Source of the DNA: Actinospica sp035552695
GTDB taxonomy: Bacteria > Actinomycetota > Actinomycetes > Streptomycetales > Catenulisporaceae
NCBI RefSeq assembly: GCF_035552695.1
Contig: NZ_DASZKT010000197.1
Coordinates: forward strand, 1-64,000
Direction of reading: 5' to 3'
Length of the DNA: 64,000 bases
Positions 26,183 to 34,502 of this stretch are shown here, piece after piece. The translations under genes and the position numbers were made by a program. How positions within the stretch are numbered: the stretch's first letter is position 1; each line of letters begins with the position of its first letter. Below the pieces are notes generated by a model. The model did not search any database, was not told the DNA's origin, and saw only the letters and a list, made by a program, of their open reading frames with translations.

Positions 26183-27400
26183 CTACTTCGACTGGATCGT
26201 GCCGGTTACCGCGCCGAAACCGATCCGTGTCCCGCCGTGACCCGGCGCGCTGCCGCTGAGCACGACGGTGTCGCCGTCGGTGAGGAAGCCGCGCGTCGAT
26301 CCGTCGTCCAGTCGCAGCGGTTCGGCGCCGTTCCAGGTGAGTTCGATGAACGAGCCGCGCTGCGCGCGCTCGGGGCCTGAGACCGTGCCGGAGGCGAACA
26401 GGTCGCCGGTGCGCAGGCTCGCGCCGTTGCTGGTCATGTGCGCGAGCTGCTGCGCGGGCGTCCAGTAGAGCCCTGCGAAGGGCGGCCGGGACACGGTGGT
26501 GCCGTTGAGATCCACGCGCAGGCTCAGGTCGTAGCCCCAGTGGTCGCCGAGCAGGTACGGCAGCGGGAGCGGGTCCTGCCGCGGCGGGGCGACGCGGGCC
26601 TCGTTCAGGGCCCGCAGCGGCACGATCCAGGGCGAGACCGAGGTGGCGAAGGACTTGCCGAGGAACGGGCCGAGCGGCTGGTACTCCCAGGACTGGATGT
26701 CGCGGGCCGACCAGTCGTTCACCAGCACCGCGCCGAAGACGTGGTCGGCGAACTCGTCCACTGACACGCTCTGGCCGAGCCGGGTCGGCACGCCGATGAC
26801 GAAGCCGACCTCGGCCTCGATGTCGAGCCGCGTCGTCGGGCCGAACACCGGCTCCGCGCCGGGCGCGGGCAGCCGCTGGCCGTGCGGGCGGGTGATCGGG
26901 GTGCCGGAGACCACGATCGTGCCGGCGCGGCCGTGGTAGCCGATCGGCAGGTGCGTCCAGTTCGGCAGCAGCGCCGCGCTGTCCGGACGGAACATCCGGC
27001 CGAGGTTCTCCGCGTGGTCGCGCGAGGAGTAGAAGTCCACGTAGTCGGCGACGGTGAACGGCAACGGGTTCGACACCGCGTCGAGTTCGAGCAGCAGCGG
27101 GCGCACGGATGCGGCGTTGCCCGCGTCGCCGAGCAGTTCGGTGGCGCGGTCCCGGACCGCCTGCCAGGCCGTCGGTCCGGCGGCGAGGAAGCGGTCGAGG
27201 CTCGGCGCGCCGAGGATTCCGGTGTCGGGGACGACCCCGTCGAAGAGCCCTGCTTCGGTCGCGGCGCCGAGCGGGAGGGCGTGCTCGCCGATCGCGATCG
27301 CGACCTGCGGGGCGCGCCCGTCGTGCACGATGACGCCGTAGGGCAGGTTGTCCAGGCCGAAGCCGGTGTGCTCGGGCGTGTCGAGCCAGCTGTCTGTCAT
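26183..27400 (-). CDS. fahA: Fumarylacetoacetase
   Basis: A 405-residue enzyme cleaving 4-fumarylacetoacetate to fumarate and acetoacetate, the last step of tyrosine/homogentisate degradation. The N-terminal SH3-like domain begins LDTPEHTGFGLDNLPYGV. The catalytic domain has DFYSSRDHAENLGRMFR, LPIGYHGRAGTIVVSG, the metal-binding DIEAEVGFVIG and NDWSARDIQSWEYQPLGPF. ATG at 27400 has GGAGG nine bases upstream. No other homogentisate gene is nearby. Confidence 0.95.
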   Translation of the reverse strand: MTDSWLDTPEHTGFGLDNLPYGVIVHDGRAPQVAIAIGEHALPLGAATEAGLFDGVVPDTGILGAPSLDRFLAAGPTAWQAVRDRATELLGDAGNAASVRPLLLELDAVSNPLPFTVADYVDFYSSRDHAENLGRMFRPDSAALLPNWTHLPIGYHGRAGTIVVSGTPITRPHGQRLPAPGAEPVFGPTTRLDIEAEVGFVIGVPTRLGQSVSVDEFADHVFGAVLVNDWSARDIQSWEYQPLGPFLGKSFATSVSPWIVPLRALNEARVAPPRQDPLPLPYLLGDHWGYDLSLRVDLNGTTVSRPPFAGLYWTPAQQLAHMTSNGASLRTGDLFASGTVSGPERAQRGSFIELTWNGAEPLRLDDGSTRGFLTDGDTVVLSGSAPGHGGTRIGFGAVTGTIQSK

Positions 27401-27733
27401 AGCGGATTGCCTCCGAATAAGGATGATCGGTGTCACCCTAGCGGACCCCGGAATACCGCTGCTGACCTGCACGGTTAACGGTGTCGAGCGTAGGCCGTCT
27501 ATCATGGTCAGCGTAACCATGTGATGCCCGCGCGCTCCCTGGTGTGTCCGGCCGCCTTTCGTGTGCAGCCGGTTCGTGTGTTCTCTTGAGGGAACTTTTC
27601 GGCGAACTGCCGAACACAGGCGCGGCATTGCCCCTGATGGGCCCGTACTTGTGGTCGGCGCGGTCGCGTTCGCGCGTTCGCCGTGCCTCCATGTCACTTG
27701 TCACGTGCCGAATGACCTGGAGGTCGTAAAGTA
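27401..27733 (+). promoter_or_regulatory. Divergent fahA/helicase region with long helicase leader
   Basis: A 333-base region without a gene. TATCAT at 27500-27505, preceded 18 bases upstream by TAACGG, is a plausible promoter for the helicase gene and would give a 5' leader of about 220 bases. A small hairpin TTCGGC/GCCGAA lies at 27598-27614. Long leaders are common for cold-shock DEAD-box genes; whether this one regulates is not known. Confidence 0.45.
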
Positions 27734-29302
27734 ATGACTGCCGTGCTGGAAGACGGCGTGCACAACGCCGATGAGCAGGCTCAGGAGCCTGCCGGCGTTC
27801 CCTTCTCCGCGCTCGAGCTGCCGAAGCCGCTGCTCGAAGTGCTCAACGAGGCCGGAGTGACCACGGCCTTCCCGATTCAGGCCGCCACGATTCCGGACGC
27901 CCTCGCGGGCCGGGACGTGCTCGGCCGCGGCCGGACCGGTTCCGGCAAGACACTGGCCTTCGGCCTGCCCACCCTCGCCCGCCTCGAGGGCCTGCGCGCC
28001 CGGCCGCACAAGCCGCTGGCGCTGGTGCTGGTGCCGACGCGTGAGCTGGCGATGCAGGTGGAGGAGTCGCTGAAGCCGTACGCCCGGGCGATGCGGCTGC
28101 GCATCCGCTCGGTCTTCGGCGGCGCCCCGATGCGCAAGCAGATCGACGGCCTGCGCTACGGCGTGGAGCTGCTGGTGGCCACACCCGGCCGCCTCTCGGA
28201 CCTGATCGAGCGCGGCGAGTGCGAGCTCGGCGACGTGGACATCGCGATCCTGGACGAGGCCGACCAGATGTGCGACATGGGCTTCCTGCCGCATGTCTGC
28301 GAGCTGATGGAGCAGGTCGCCGAGGGCGGCCAGCGGCTGCTGTTCTCCGCGACGCTGGACGGCGCGGTGGACGAGATCGTCAGCAAGTTCATGAGCGACC
28401 CGGCGCTGCACGAGGTGGACCCGCAGACCGGCGTCGTGTCCGCGATGAGCCACCACCTGCTGCTGGTCACCCCGCAGCACAAGGCTCGGGTCGCCGCGCA
28501 GATCGCGGCCCGGCACTCCGGCGCGAAGCTGCCCGAGGCGCGCTCGATCTTCTTCGTGCGCACCCAGATGGCCGCGGACCGGGTCACCGAGCAGCTGCGC
28601 GAGCGCGGCCTCCCGGCGGCGGCGCTGCACGGCGGCATGACGCAGATGGCGCGCACCAAGACGCTCGAGGACTTCAAGAACGGGCGCACCCCGGTGCTCA
28701 TCGCGACGGACGTCGCCGCGCGCGGCATCCACGTGGACGGCGTGGACCTGGTCGTGCACGTGGACCCGCCGCGTGACTCGAAGGACTACCTGCACCGCGC
28801 CGGGCGTACCGCGCGGGCCGGGCAGTCCGGGATCGTGGCCTCGCTGATCCTGCCGAAGCAGACCCGGGCCGCCGAGCGGATGATGCGGGACGCGGGCGTG
28901 CAGGCGGAGAACCTGGACGTGGCGCCGCTCGGTACCGGCGGCCGCTGGGAGAAGGCCGCCGACGCGCTGGTCGGGCTGACGGACGCTCAGGAGGTCCCGG
29001 AGCCGGGCGAAGTGCCGGTGTTCACGCTGCCCTCGCGCGAGCGGGACGACCGGCGCGGCCCGCGCCAGGGCCAGGGTCGCGGCGGGTACGGCGGCGAGCG
29101 GCGCGGCGGCTACGGCGATCGTGACCGTGGCGGCTACGGCGACCGTCCGAAGCGCGACGACCGCGGCAACTACGGCAAGCGCGACGACCGCCGCGGCGGC
29201 ACCGGCGCGAGCGGCGGCAGCACCACCGGCGGCGGTTACGGCGAGCGGCGCGACCGCAACACCGGTTACGGCCGGGACCGGTTCGCCCAGCGTTCCCACT
29301 GA
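27734..29302 (+). CDS. DEAD-box RNA helicase with RGG/Tyr-rich tail
   Basis: A 522-residue RhlE/DeaD-type ATP-dependent RNA helicase. In order: Q motif FPIQAATIPDALAG, motif I GRTGSGKT, Ia PTRELAMQVEE, II LDEADQMCDMGF, III FSATLD, IV IFFVRTQ, V TDVAARGIHVDGV and VI HRAGRTARAG. The last 90 residues are a low-complexity tail of RGGYGDR-type repeats that bind RNA and favour condensates in other helicases. A GGAGGT RBS precedes the ATG, and a long leader and a strong terminator frame the gene. It probably acts in ribosome assembly or RNA decay, perhaps at low temperature. Confidence 0.93.
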   Translation: MTAVLEDGVHNADEQAQEPAGVPFSALELPKPLLEVLNEAGVTTAFPIQAATIPDALAGRDVLGRGRTGSGKTLAFGLPTLARLEGLRARPHKPLALVLVPTRELAMQVEESLKPYARAMRLRIRSVFGGAPMRKQIDGLRYGVELLVATPGRLSDLIERGECELGDVDIAILDEADQMCDMGFLPHVCELMEQVAEGGQRLLFSATLDGAVDEIVSKFMSDPALHEVDPQTGVVSAMSHHLLLVTPQHKARVAAQIAARHSGAKLPEARSIFFVRTQMAADRVTEQLRERGLPAAALHGGMTQMARTKTLEDFKNGRTPVLIATDVAARGIHVDGVDLVVHVDPPRDSKDYLHRAGRTARAGQSGIVASLILPKQTRAAERMMRDAGVQAENLDVAPLGTGGRWEKAADALVGLTDAQEVPEPGEVPVFTLPSRERDDRRGPRQGQGRGGYGGERRGGYGDRDRGGYGDRPKRDDRGNYGKRDDRRGGTGASGGSTTGGGYGERRDRNTGYGRDRFAQRSH

Positions 29303-29308
29303 GTCGAG

Positions 29309-29336
29309 AGGGGCCCTTCGGGGCCCCTTTGCTTTT
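29309..29336 (+). terminator. Rho-independent terminator of the helicase gene
   Basis: AGGGGCCC-TTCG-GGGCCCCT forms an 8-bp stem with a UUCG tetraloop, followed by TTGCTTTT, seven bases after the stop codon. This is the most canonical terminator in the window. Confidence 0.9.
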
Positions 29337-29448
29337 GGATATCCGCAGGCCGGGAGCCGTTTTCCGGCCTGCGGAAACGTTTGTTCGAGGCCTGTGGCGG
29401 GCATCTAAGAACAGTAGGAGACGGCGACTTTCCGGGGAGGATCCAGTC

Positions 29449-29910
29449 GTGTCGAGGACTGTTCAGGATGACCGGCCGAGGACCGCGGGCTGGGTGCGGG
29501 TGCGGCTGACGGCGCCGCAGGACCCGCGCGGACCGCGCGGCGTGACGTTGACCGAGGGCGAGTTGGTGCTGCGGGCGGACCGGGTCGCGGTGGACGAGGG
29601 AGCGCTGGTGTTCCTGTGCTCCGACGAGGTGGTCTTCCAACTGGATCGCCGCTATTTCCGCTCGATGGCCTGGTTCGTGGACCGGCCGACCTTCGCCGAA
29701 TGGCTCAGGTCGCGCCGTAAGCAGTTCCCGAACTCGCATACCCGGTGGTCGACAGAAGAACGAGAGCAGCTCGCCAAGGAGCTCAGCGGCGGGCACAACT
29801 GGCAGAAGATCGCGGACGTGCACGGACGCACGGTGCACGCCGTGCAGCGCGAGGCGGTCAAGGACGGCCTGGTGACGGCGGACGCGTTCCCGAGGCCGGG
29901 CATCGTCTGA
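29449..29910 (+). CDS. Small protein with C-terminal Myb/SANT-like helix-turn-helix
   Basis: A 153-residue protein. Residues about 10-95 form a beta-rich domain (WVRVRLTAPQD, GELVLRADRVAVDEGALVFLC) with no family I recognise. Residues about 100-150 read RWSTEEREQLAKEL, HNWQKIADVHGRTVHAVQREA, the Trp-spaced three-helix pattern of Myb/SANT or sigma-region-4-like HTH domains. It is likely DNA-binding; the target is unknown. GTG at 29449 has GGGGAGG eight bases upstream. It is isolated by terminators on both sides. Confidence 0.75.
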   Translation: MSRTVQDDRPRTAGWVRVRLTAPQDPRGPRGVTLTEGELVLRADRVAVDEGALVFLCSDEVVFQLDRRYFRSMAWFVDRPTFAEWLRSRRKQFPNSHTRWSTEEREQLAKELSGGHNWQKIADVHGRTVHAVQREAVKDGLVTADAFPRPGIV

Positions 29911-29921
29911 CGCGGAATCAA

Positions 29922-29955
29922 AACGGTGGCGCCCCCGAATGGAGGCGCCACCGTT
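29922..29955. terminator. Bidirectional terminator
   Basis: A perfect 12-bp stem AACGGTGGCGCC with its complement and a 10-base loop lies between the convergent HTH-protein and amidase genes. It has A/T at both outer ends, so it can work in both directions. Confidence 0.8.
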
Positions 29956-29988
29956 CGCGTCCGCGGTCAACTCACCATCAGCTCACCG

Positions 29989-30897
29989 TCAGCTCAGCAC
30001 GTCGACCGGCAGGTGCATCGAGACGACGTAGTTCGGCAGGTCCACGATCTCACTGACGATCAGGTCGGCGGTCAGCGAGGCCAGGATGTAGGCGTGCACG
30101 GCACTGAGGCCGGTCCGCCGCACCGTCTCGTCCACCAGGGAGCGCGCCGCGTCCTTGGCCGCCGTCAGCAGGTCCGGGCCGATGCCCGTGGTCACCAACG
30201 CGGCTCCGGTGCGCCGCGCGGCCGCCGGGGTCTCCAGGATCGGCGCGGGGATCGCGCGGTCCTTCACGAGTTCGATCTCGAGCACCGTCCGCGCCGAGGT
30301 CTCCACACCGGTGCCGCAGATCTCGCCGTCGCCCATCGCCGCGTGGCCGTCGCCGAGCGAGAGCAGCGCGCCCTGCACGCCGACCGGGAGCAGCACGCTG
30401 CCGCCCGCGCCGAGCTGCCGGATGTCCATGTTGCCGCCGTGCCGGGACGGCGGGAGCAGCGGGTGCTCGCCGGGCTCGGGCAGCGCGAGGCCGAGGGTGC
30501 CGATCATCGGCAGCGTGGGCAGCACCGGGCCGAAGTCGAGCTCGATCGCCTTCTCGCCGATCTTGCTGTGCACCAGCACCGGGTCGGGGAAGTCGTCGGC
30601 GAGCAGGCCGAAGCCGGGGATGTTCGCGGACCAGCCCCACGCGGCGGTGCCGAGCTCGCGGACCCGCACCAGCAGCGCGTCGCCCGGCTGGGCGCCGCGT
30701 ACCAGGATCGGGCCGGTGACCGGGTTGACCCGGGCGAGGTCCAGCGTGGCCAGGTTGGCGGCGGTCGAGGAGGCGTCGAACTGGCCGGCGCCGGAGTCGA
30801 GCAGGTCGAGCTCGACGGTGCCCGAGCCTTCGATTTCGAGGGCCGGGGCCAGGTCTCTGTCCCAGGCGTAGTGGACGGTGTCGGTTCCCAGATGCAT
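29989..30897 (-). CDS. Acetamidase/formamidase family protein
   Basis: A 302-residue FmdA/AmdA family amidase, hydrolysing short-chain amides such as formamide or acetamide to acid and ammonia. Family signatures: PVTGPILVRGAQPGDALLVRV, FGPVLPTLPMIGTLGLALP, RHGGNMDIRQLGAGGSVLLPV and LSLGDGHAAMGDGEICGTGVE, which supply the conserved acidic and His residues. AAGGAG lies before the ATG. It follows the amino-acid permease gene but a strong hairpin separates them, so cotranscription is at most partial. Confidence 0.93.
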   Translation of the reverse strand: MHLGTDTVHYAWDRDLAPALEIEGSGTVELDLLDSGAGQFDASSTAANLATLDLARVNPVTGPILVRGAQPGDALLVRVRELGTAAWGWSANIPGFGLLADDFPDPVLVHSKIGEKAIELDFGPVLPTLPMIGTLGLALPEPGEHPLLPPSRHGGNMDIRQLGAGGSVLLPVGVQGALLSLGDGHAAMGDGEICGTGVETSARTVLEIELVKDRAIPAPILETPAAARRTGAALVTTGIGPDLLTAAKDAARSLVDETVRRTGLSAVHAYILASLTADLIVSEIVDLPNYVVSMHLPVDVLS

Positions 30898-30921
30898 GGC
30901 GGGCTCCTTCTGGTCGTGCGA

Positions 30922-30956
30922 ACGCGGCGGCCGGAGGGGTGGCCCGGCCGCCGCGT
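30922..30956 (-). terminator. Hairpin between permease and amidase genes
   Basis: A perfect 13-bp stem ACGCGGCGGCCGG with its complement and a 9-base loop lies 27 bases after the permease stop and 24 bases before the amidase start. It would terminate or attenuate read-through into the amidase gene. Confidence 0.75.
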
Positions 30957-30983
30957 GGGCGTTCTCGCTACTAGTCTGTACCG

Positions 30984-32594
30984 TCAGCCGGCTACCGGAG
31001 CGGCCGCCGTCTCACTTTCGTCCAGGCGCTGCTCTATCGCCGCGAGCTCCTCCGGGGTGCCGAGGGAGCGCGGGCCGACGAACCACTTGTGCGCGGACAG
31101 CTTCCACCACAGCGCGGCGCCGCCGATCACGACCACGAACACCGGCAGGGTGTACGGGAAGGTCGCTGTGGCGAAGACCGGATTGGTGGACGGCAGCACG
31201 AACAGGATGTCCGCCGCGACGACCCAGCCGACCGCGATCCAGCCCACCAGGGAGGACCACCGTCCCAGGTGCCAGGGGCCGCGCTGGAAGTTGTCGCCCT
31301 GCCGAAGGCGCAGGAAGACCGGGATCGCGTACGCCGTGTAGAGGCCGATCACGTTGATGGTGATGGCCGCGTTGAACGCGACCGTGCTCCACAGGTTGAG
31401 CACGCCGAGGACGCAGGCGCCGAGGACGGCTACCCACACCGCGTAGCGCGGCACCCGGCTGCCGGTGTGCACCTCGCTGAGCTTGCGCGAGACCGGGTGC
31501 GGGCGGCCGTCGTCGACCCGGGCGAAGTCGCGGGAGAACGCGTAGATCATCCGCGAGTTCGAGGTCAGGTTGCCGTTGACGCAGATCAGCAGCGCGATCG
31601 CGATCGCGGCGACCAGGACCTTGCCGAAGCCGACGCCGACCGCGTCCACGAGGATGTCGCCGACCGCGTTGCCGGTCTTGGCGCCGACGGACTCGGTCGC
31701 GTAGTTCTGGATGGCGAAGTTGAGCGAGCCGATCAGCAGAATGCCGAGGACGGCGGCGATCGCGATGGCGCGGACCATGGCGCGCGGCGCGGCCAGTCCG
31801 GGCTGCTTCGTCTCCTCCGTCAGGTGCGCGCTCGCGTCGTACCCGGTGTACGTCTCGGCGCCGACGAGCAGCCCGAGCAGCGCGGCGTAGATCGGCCAGT
31901 GGAAGGTGGTGCCGTTGACGAAGTGGGTCAGCGCGACGGAGGCGGTCTGGTGGTGCGCGGGCGCGAAGATCAGCGCGCCGATCATCACCAGCGCGAAGAC
32001 CGTGTGCCACCAGACGCTCAGGCCGCCGATGAAGCCGACCAGCTTGCGGCCGAAGGTGACGACGAGGCCGAGCACGACCGTGGCGATGATGTACGCGAGG
32101 ACCACGTTCTTGGTCGTGTACGACCACCAGCCCTCGAGCACGCCGAAGGACACGATGAAGAACGAGGCGCCGAAGGAGGCGCCCGCGGTCCCGGCGATCT
32201 GGCCGAGCACGTTGAACCAGCCGGTGAACCAGGCCCAGGCGGCGGCGTTCCGCTTGGCCAGCTTGGCCGACCAGTAGTAGAGGCCGCCGGAGGTCGGGTA
32301 GCTGGAGCAGACCTCTGCCATCGCCGCGCCGAGCGCCAGGATCAGCCCGGAGACGAGGACGAAGCCCCAGAACAGGTCGGCCGGGCCGCCGTCGGCCATG
32401 CCGATGCTGTAGGTCAGGGCCACGCCGCCGATGATGCAGATGATCGAGAAGGACACGCCCATGTTCCGGAAACCGGTAAGGCCGCGATGCAGCAACTGCG
32501 GGTAGCCGAGCTGGTGCAGCTGATCAGTGTCGGCGGCGTCACTGACCACCGCCGCTTTCATGCTGTCTATTCGGATGACATCGTCTTCGGACAT
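30984..32594 (-). CDS. APC-family amino acid permease
   Basis: A 536-residue transporter with about 12 TM helices between residues 40 and 510. It carries APC signatures: GFRNMGVSFSIICIIGGVALTYSIG in TM1, AEVCSSYPTSGGLYYWSA in TM2-3 and the consensus AHLTEETKQPGLAAPRAM. The closest group is the GABA/choline-type permeases. Substrate unknown; a nitrogen-rich amine or amino acid fits the amidase next door. ATG at 32594 follows a GGAG 11 bases upstream. It starts eight bases after the stop of the upstream gene. Confidence 0.92.
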   Translation of the reverse strand: MSEDDVIRIDSMKAAVVSDAADTDQLHQLGYPQLLHRGLTGFRNMGVSFSIICIIGGVALTYSIGMADGGPADLFWGFVLVSGLILALGAAMAEVCSSYPTSGGLYYWSAKLAKRNAAAWAWFTGWFNVLGQIAGTAGASFGASFFIVSFGVLEGWWSYTTKNVVLAYIIATVVLGLVVTFGRKLVGFIGGLSVWWHTVFALVMIGALIFAPAHHQTASVALTHFVNGTTFHWPIYAALLGLLVGAETYTGYDASAHLTEETKQPGLAAPRAMVRAIAIAAVLGILLIGSLNFAIQNYATESVGAKTGNAVGDILVDAVGVGFGKVLVAAIAIALLICVNGNLTSNSRMIYAFSRDFARVDDGRPHPVSRKLSEVHTGSRVPRYAVWVAVLGACVLGVLNLWSTVAFNAAITINVIGLYTAYAIPVFLRLRQGDNFQRGPWHLGRWSSLVGWIAVGWVVAADILFVLPSTNPVFATATFPYTLPVFVVVIGGAALWWKLSAHKWFVGPRSLGTPEELAAIEQRLDESETAAAPVAG

Positions 32595-32601
32595 GTGGGG
32601 T

Positions 32602-33756
32602 TCACTCCGGGGAGGTGAGAGTGGTGAGTGGGAAGGTGTGTGGTGCGTCTGGGTCGTCCGCGGCGACGGGCGGGACGGGTGGTGCGGGCGGCGCGGTGGT
32701 CTCCGGGAACGGATCGGGCTCGGTGACGTTCCTCGGGGCCTTGGCGGCGGCGGTCTCGGCGGCGGCGCGGGCCGCGGCGAAGGCGTCGTTTCCGTTGCGG
32801 GCGCCGGAAAGCTGCGCGGCATGGGCCCAGGGCGCGGACGTCGCATAGGGCCCGATGGCGGTGAACACGGGGTGCGCCAGGCTGGGACGGCCGGTCTCGA
32901 CGAGCTGGTAAGCCAGCATATTGAGGTCGTACGGCATGGCGGGATGGCCGCGCTCCGAGCCGCGGAACCACTCGCGGTATGCGTCCTGGAGGTCCTGCTC
33001 GTTGCGCTGGGTGAGCCAGTCGCGTTCGGCGTCGCCGAGCAGGTCCATCGTGTTGGCCAGGCGCAGTTCGGTGTGCGCGTAGAGCGGCAGCACCCGCAGC
33101 GGCGAGTGGTCCCCGGCGTGCGCGGCGGCGGCCGTGGCGAAGTCGAGCAGGCCGGTCAGGTCGCGCGGGGAGCCGGTGCGCAGGCGGGCCGCCTGCGCGT
33201 CGCGCATCCGGTGGTGGGCGTACCAGCTCTCCGGGTGGCGGCGCACGGCTTCCTGGAACCAGCCCCAGCTGCGCTTGCCGGCCTCGAAGGACAGTTCGTG
33301 CCACTGCACCATGGACACGCCGTTGTCGCCGAGCACGCCCGCGAGCGTAAGCAGGCTGATCCATGGGGCCGGATCGTCCGGTGCGGCCTCGGCGGCGGAC
33401 CGGCAGCGGGCCACGGCGCTGACGGCGGCCTGGTCGTCGGCGGCGGGATCGCGGCGCGCGATCAGGCTGCGCAGCTGAACGGCCTCCGCGTAGGCCATCA
33501 TCACCCGGGCGTCGGCCCGGTCGGGTTCGGCCTGGATCCAGGTCCGCGGCCATTCGAGGCCCACCGCGGAATTGGCGAGGACCGTGATCCGGTGTGTGCG
33601 CAGCGGCCACTCGTTCCCGGTGCGGGAAAGCAGATCGCGCACCGATTCCCAGCCGCCCATCGCGGCGTCGTCATGGGCCCTGCGCAGTTCCGCGTCATCG
33701 AAGGCGGGGTCCGAATCAAGCTTGGGGCGGCGGGATCGCGGGTTGAATACAGGCAC
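32602..33756 (-). CDS. Conserved actinobacterial protein of unknown function (TPR-like), 384 aa
   Basis: A 384-residue soluble protein. It opens with AFDDAELRRAHDDAAMGGWESVRDLL and continues in helical pairs (ADARVMMAYAEAVQ, AAWISLL-type, HHRMRDAQAARL, ANTMDLLGDAERDWL), suggesting a TPR-like superhelix. A Pro/Ala-rich low-complexity C-terminal tail follows from about residue 345. Similar proteins in Streptomyces are annotated only as hypothetical. GTG at 33756 has GGGAGGCGGAG upstream. It is eight bases before the permease gene, so the two are probably cotranscribed. Confidence 0.75.
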   Translation of the reverse strand: MPVFNPRSRRPKLDSDPAFDDAELRRAHDDAAMGGWESVRDLLSRTGNEWPLRTHRITVLANSAVGLEWPRTWIQAEPDRADARVMMAYAEAVQLRSLIARRDPAADDQAAVSAVARCRSAAEAAPDDPAPWISLLTLAGVLGDNGVSMVQWHELSFEAGKRSWGWFQEAVRRHPESWYAHHRMRDAQAARLRTGSPRDLTGLLDFATAAAAHAGDHSPLRVLPLYAHTELRLANTMDLLGDAERDWLTQRNEQDLQDAYREWFRGSERGHPAMPYDLNMLAYQLVETGRPSLAHPVFTAIGPYATSAPWAHAAQLSGARNGNDAFAAARAAAETAAAKAPRNVTEPDPFPETTAPPAPPVPPVAADDPDAPHTFPLTTLTSPE

Positions 33757-33901
33757 AACCGCTCCGCCTCCCGCGGCGGATCTCCGGCCGCCGATAATTG
33801 ATCCACATACACCTTGATGATGATCGAGTGAAGTGATATCACGGTTGCGGACTGCGACGCAATAGGCTGTGTTGATGTGCACTATCCTGCCTGATGGGCC
33901 T

Positions 33902-34456
33902 TCAGTTGACCCTCAGACCTTTCGTCAAAACGTCGATCAGGTAACGGAAACTCTCGTCCGGATCTCGAGCTAACTGATAGCCGCCTCCGTGTTCGAGCGC
34001 GATGAAACCGGTGACCGCCGCGCGCAGTGTGCGCACGGCGTCGACCTGCTCGTGTTCGGCCAGACCGAAGCCGCGCACGACGGCGTACGCGACCTCGACG
34101 AGACGGGCCGCCGAGGCCTGGACGGCCGGGTCGGCGGTCGGGTGCTCCAGCAGGGTCCAGCGGTGCGGGTGGCGCAGCGCGTAGCCGCGGTAGGCGACGA
34201 GGAAGGACTCCAGCGCGTCCCGGCCCGCGCGGCCCATCACGGCCCCGCCGATCTCGGCCGCGGCCTCGTCGAGCACCGTGACGGTCATGAGGTCTCTTAA
34301 ATGCTCGACGCTCTGCACGTGCTTATAGAGCGAGGGGGTGGCGACTCCGGCCCGTAGCGCGATGGCCTTGAGGGTCAGGCCGTCCGGCCCCGACTCGTCG
34401 AGCTCCTCGAGCGCGAGTCGGGTGACGGCGGCGGGGGTCAATCCGGCGCGGGGCAT
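33902..34456 (-). CDS. TetR/AcrR family regulator (WHG-domain type)
   Basis: A 184-residue regulator. The N-terminal HTH is LTLKAIALRAGVATPSLYKHVQSVEHLRDLM at about residues 26-56. The C-terminal ligand domain has RGYALRHPHRWTLLEHP, typical of TetR_C_33/WHG proteins. A perfect 12-bp palindrome sits just upstream of its start, suggesting autorepression. The neighbouring hydrolase gene, 46 bases upstream in the same direction, is the likely target or cotranscribed partner. Confidence 0.9.
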   Translation of the reverse strand: MPRAGLTPAAVTRLALEELDESGPDGLTLKAIALRAGVATPSLYKHVQSVEHLRDLMTVTVLDEAAAEIGGAVMGRAGRDALESFLVAYRGYALRHPHRWTLLEHPTADPAVQASAARLVEVAYAVVRGFGLAEHEQVDAVRTLRAAVTGFIALEHGGGYQLARDPDESFRYLIDVLTKGLRVN

Positions 34457-34469
34457 GAGCGGCTCCTGT

Positions 34470-34481
34470 TAATACGTATTA
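34470..34481. promoter_or_regulatory. Palindromic operator upstream of the tetR gene
   Basis: TAATACGTATTA is a perfect 12-bp palindrome 13 bases upstream of the regulator start codon and overlapping the best -10-like sequence. It is the kind of site a TetR dimer would bind. Confidence 0.6.
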
Positions 34482-34502
34482 CCGACCTACCAGCTTGCCC
34501 GC

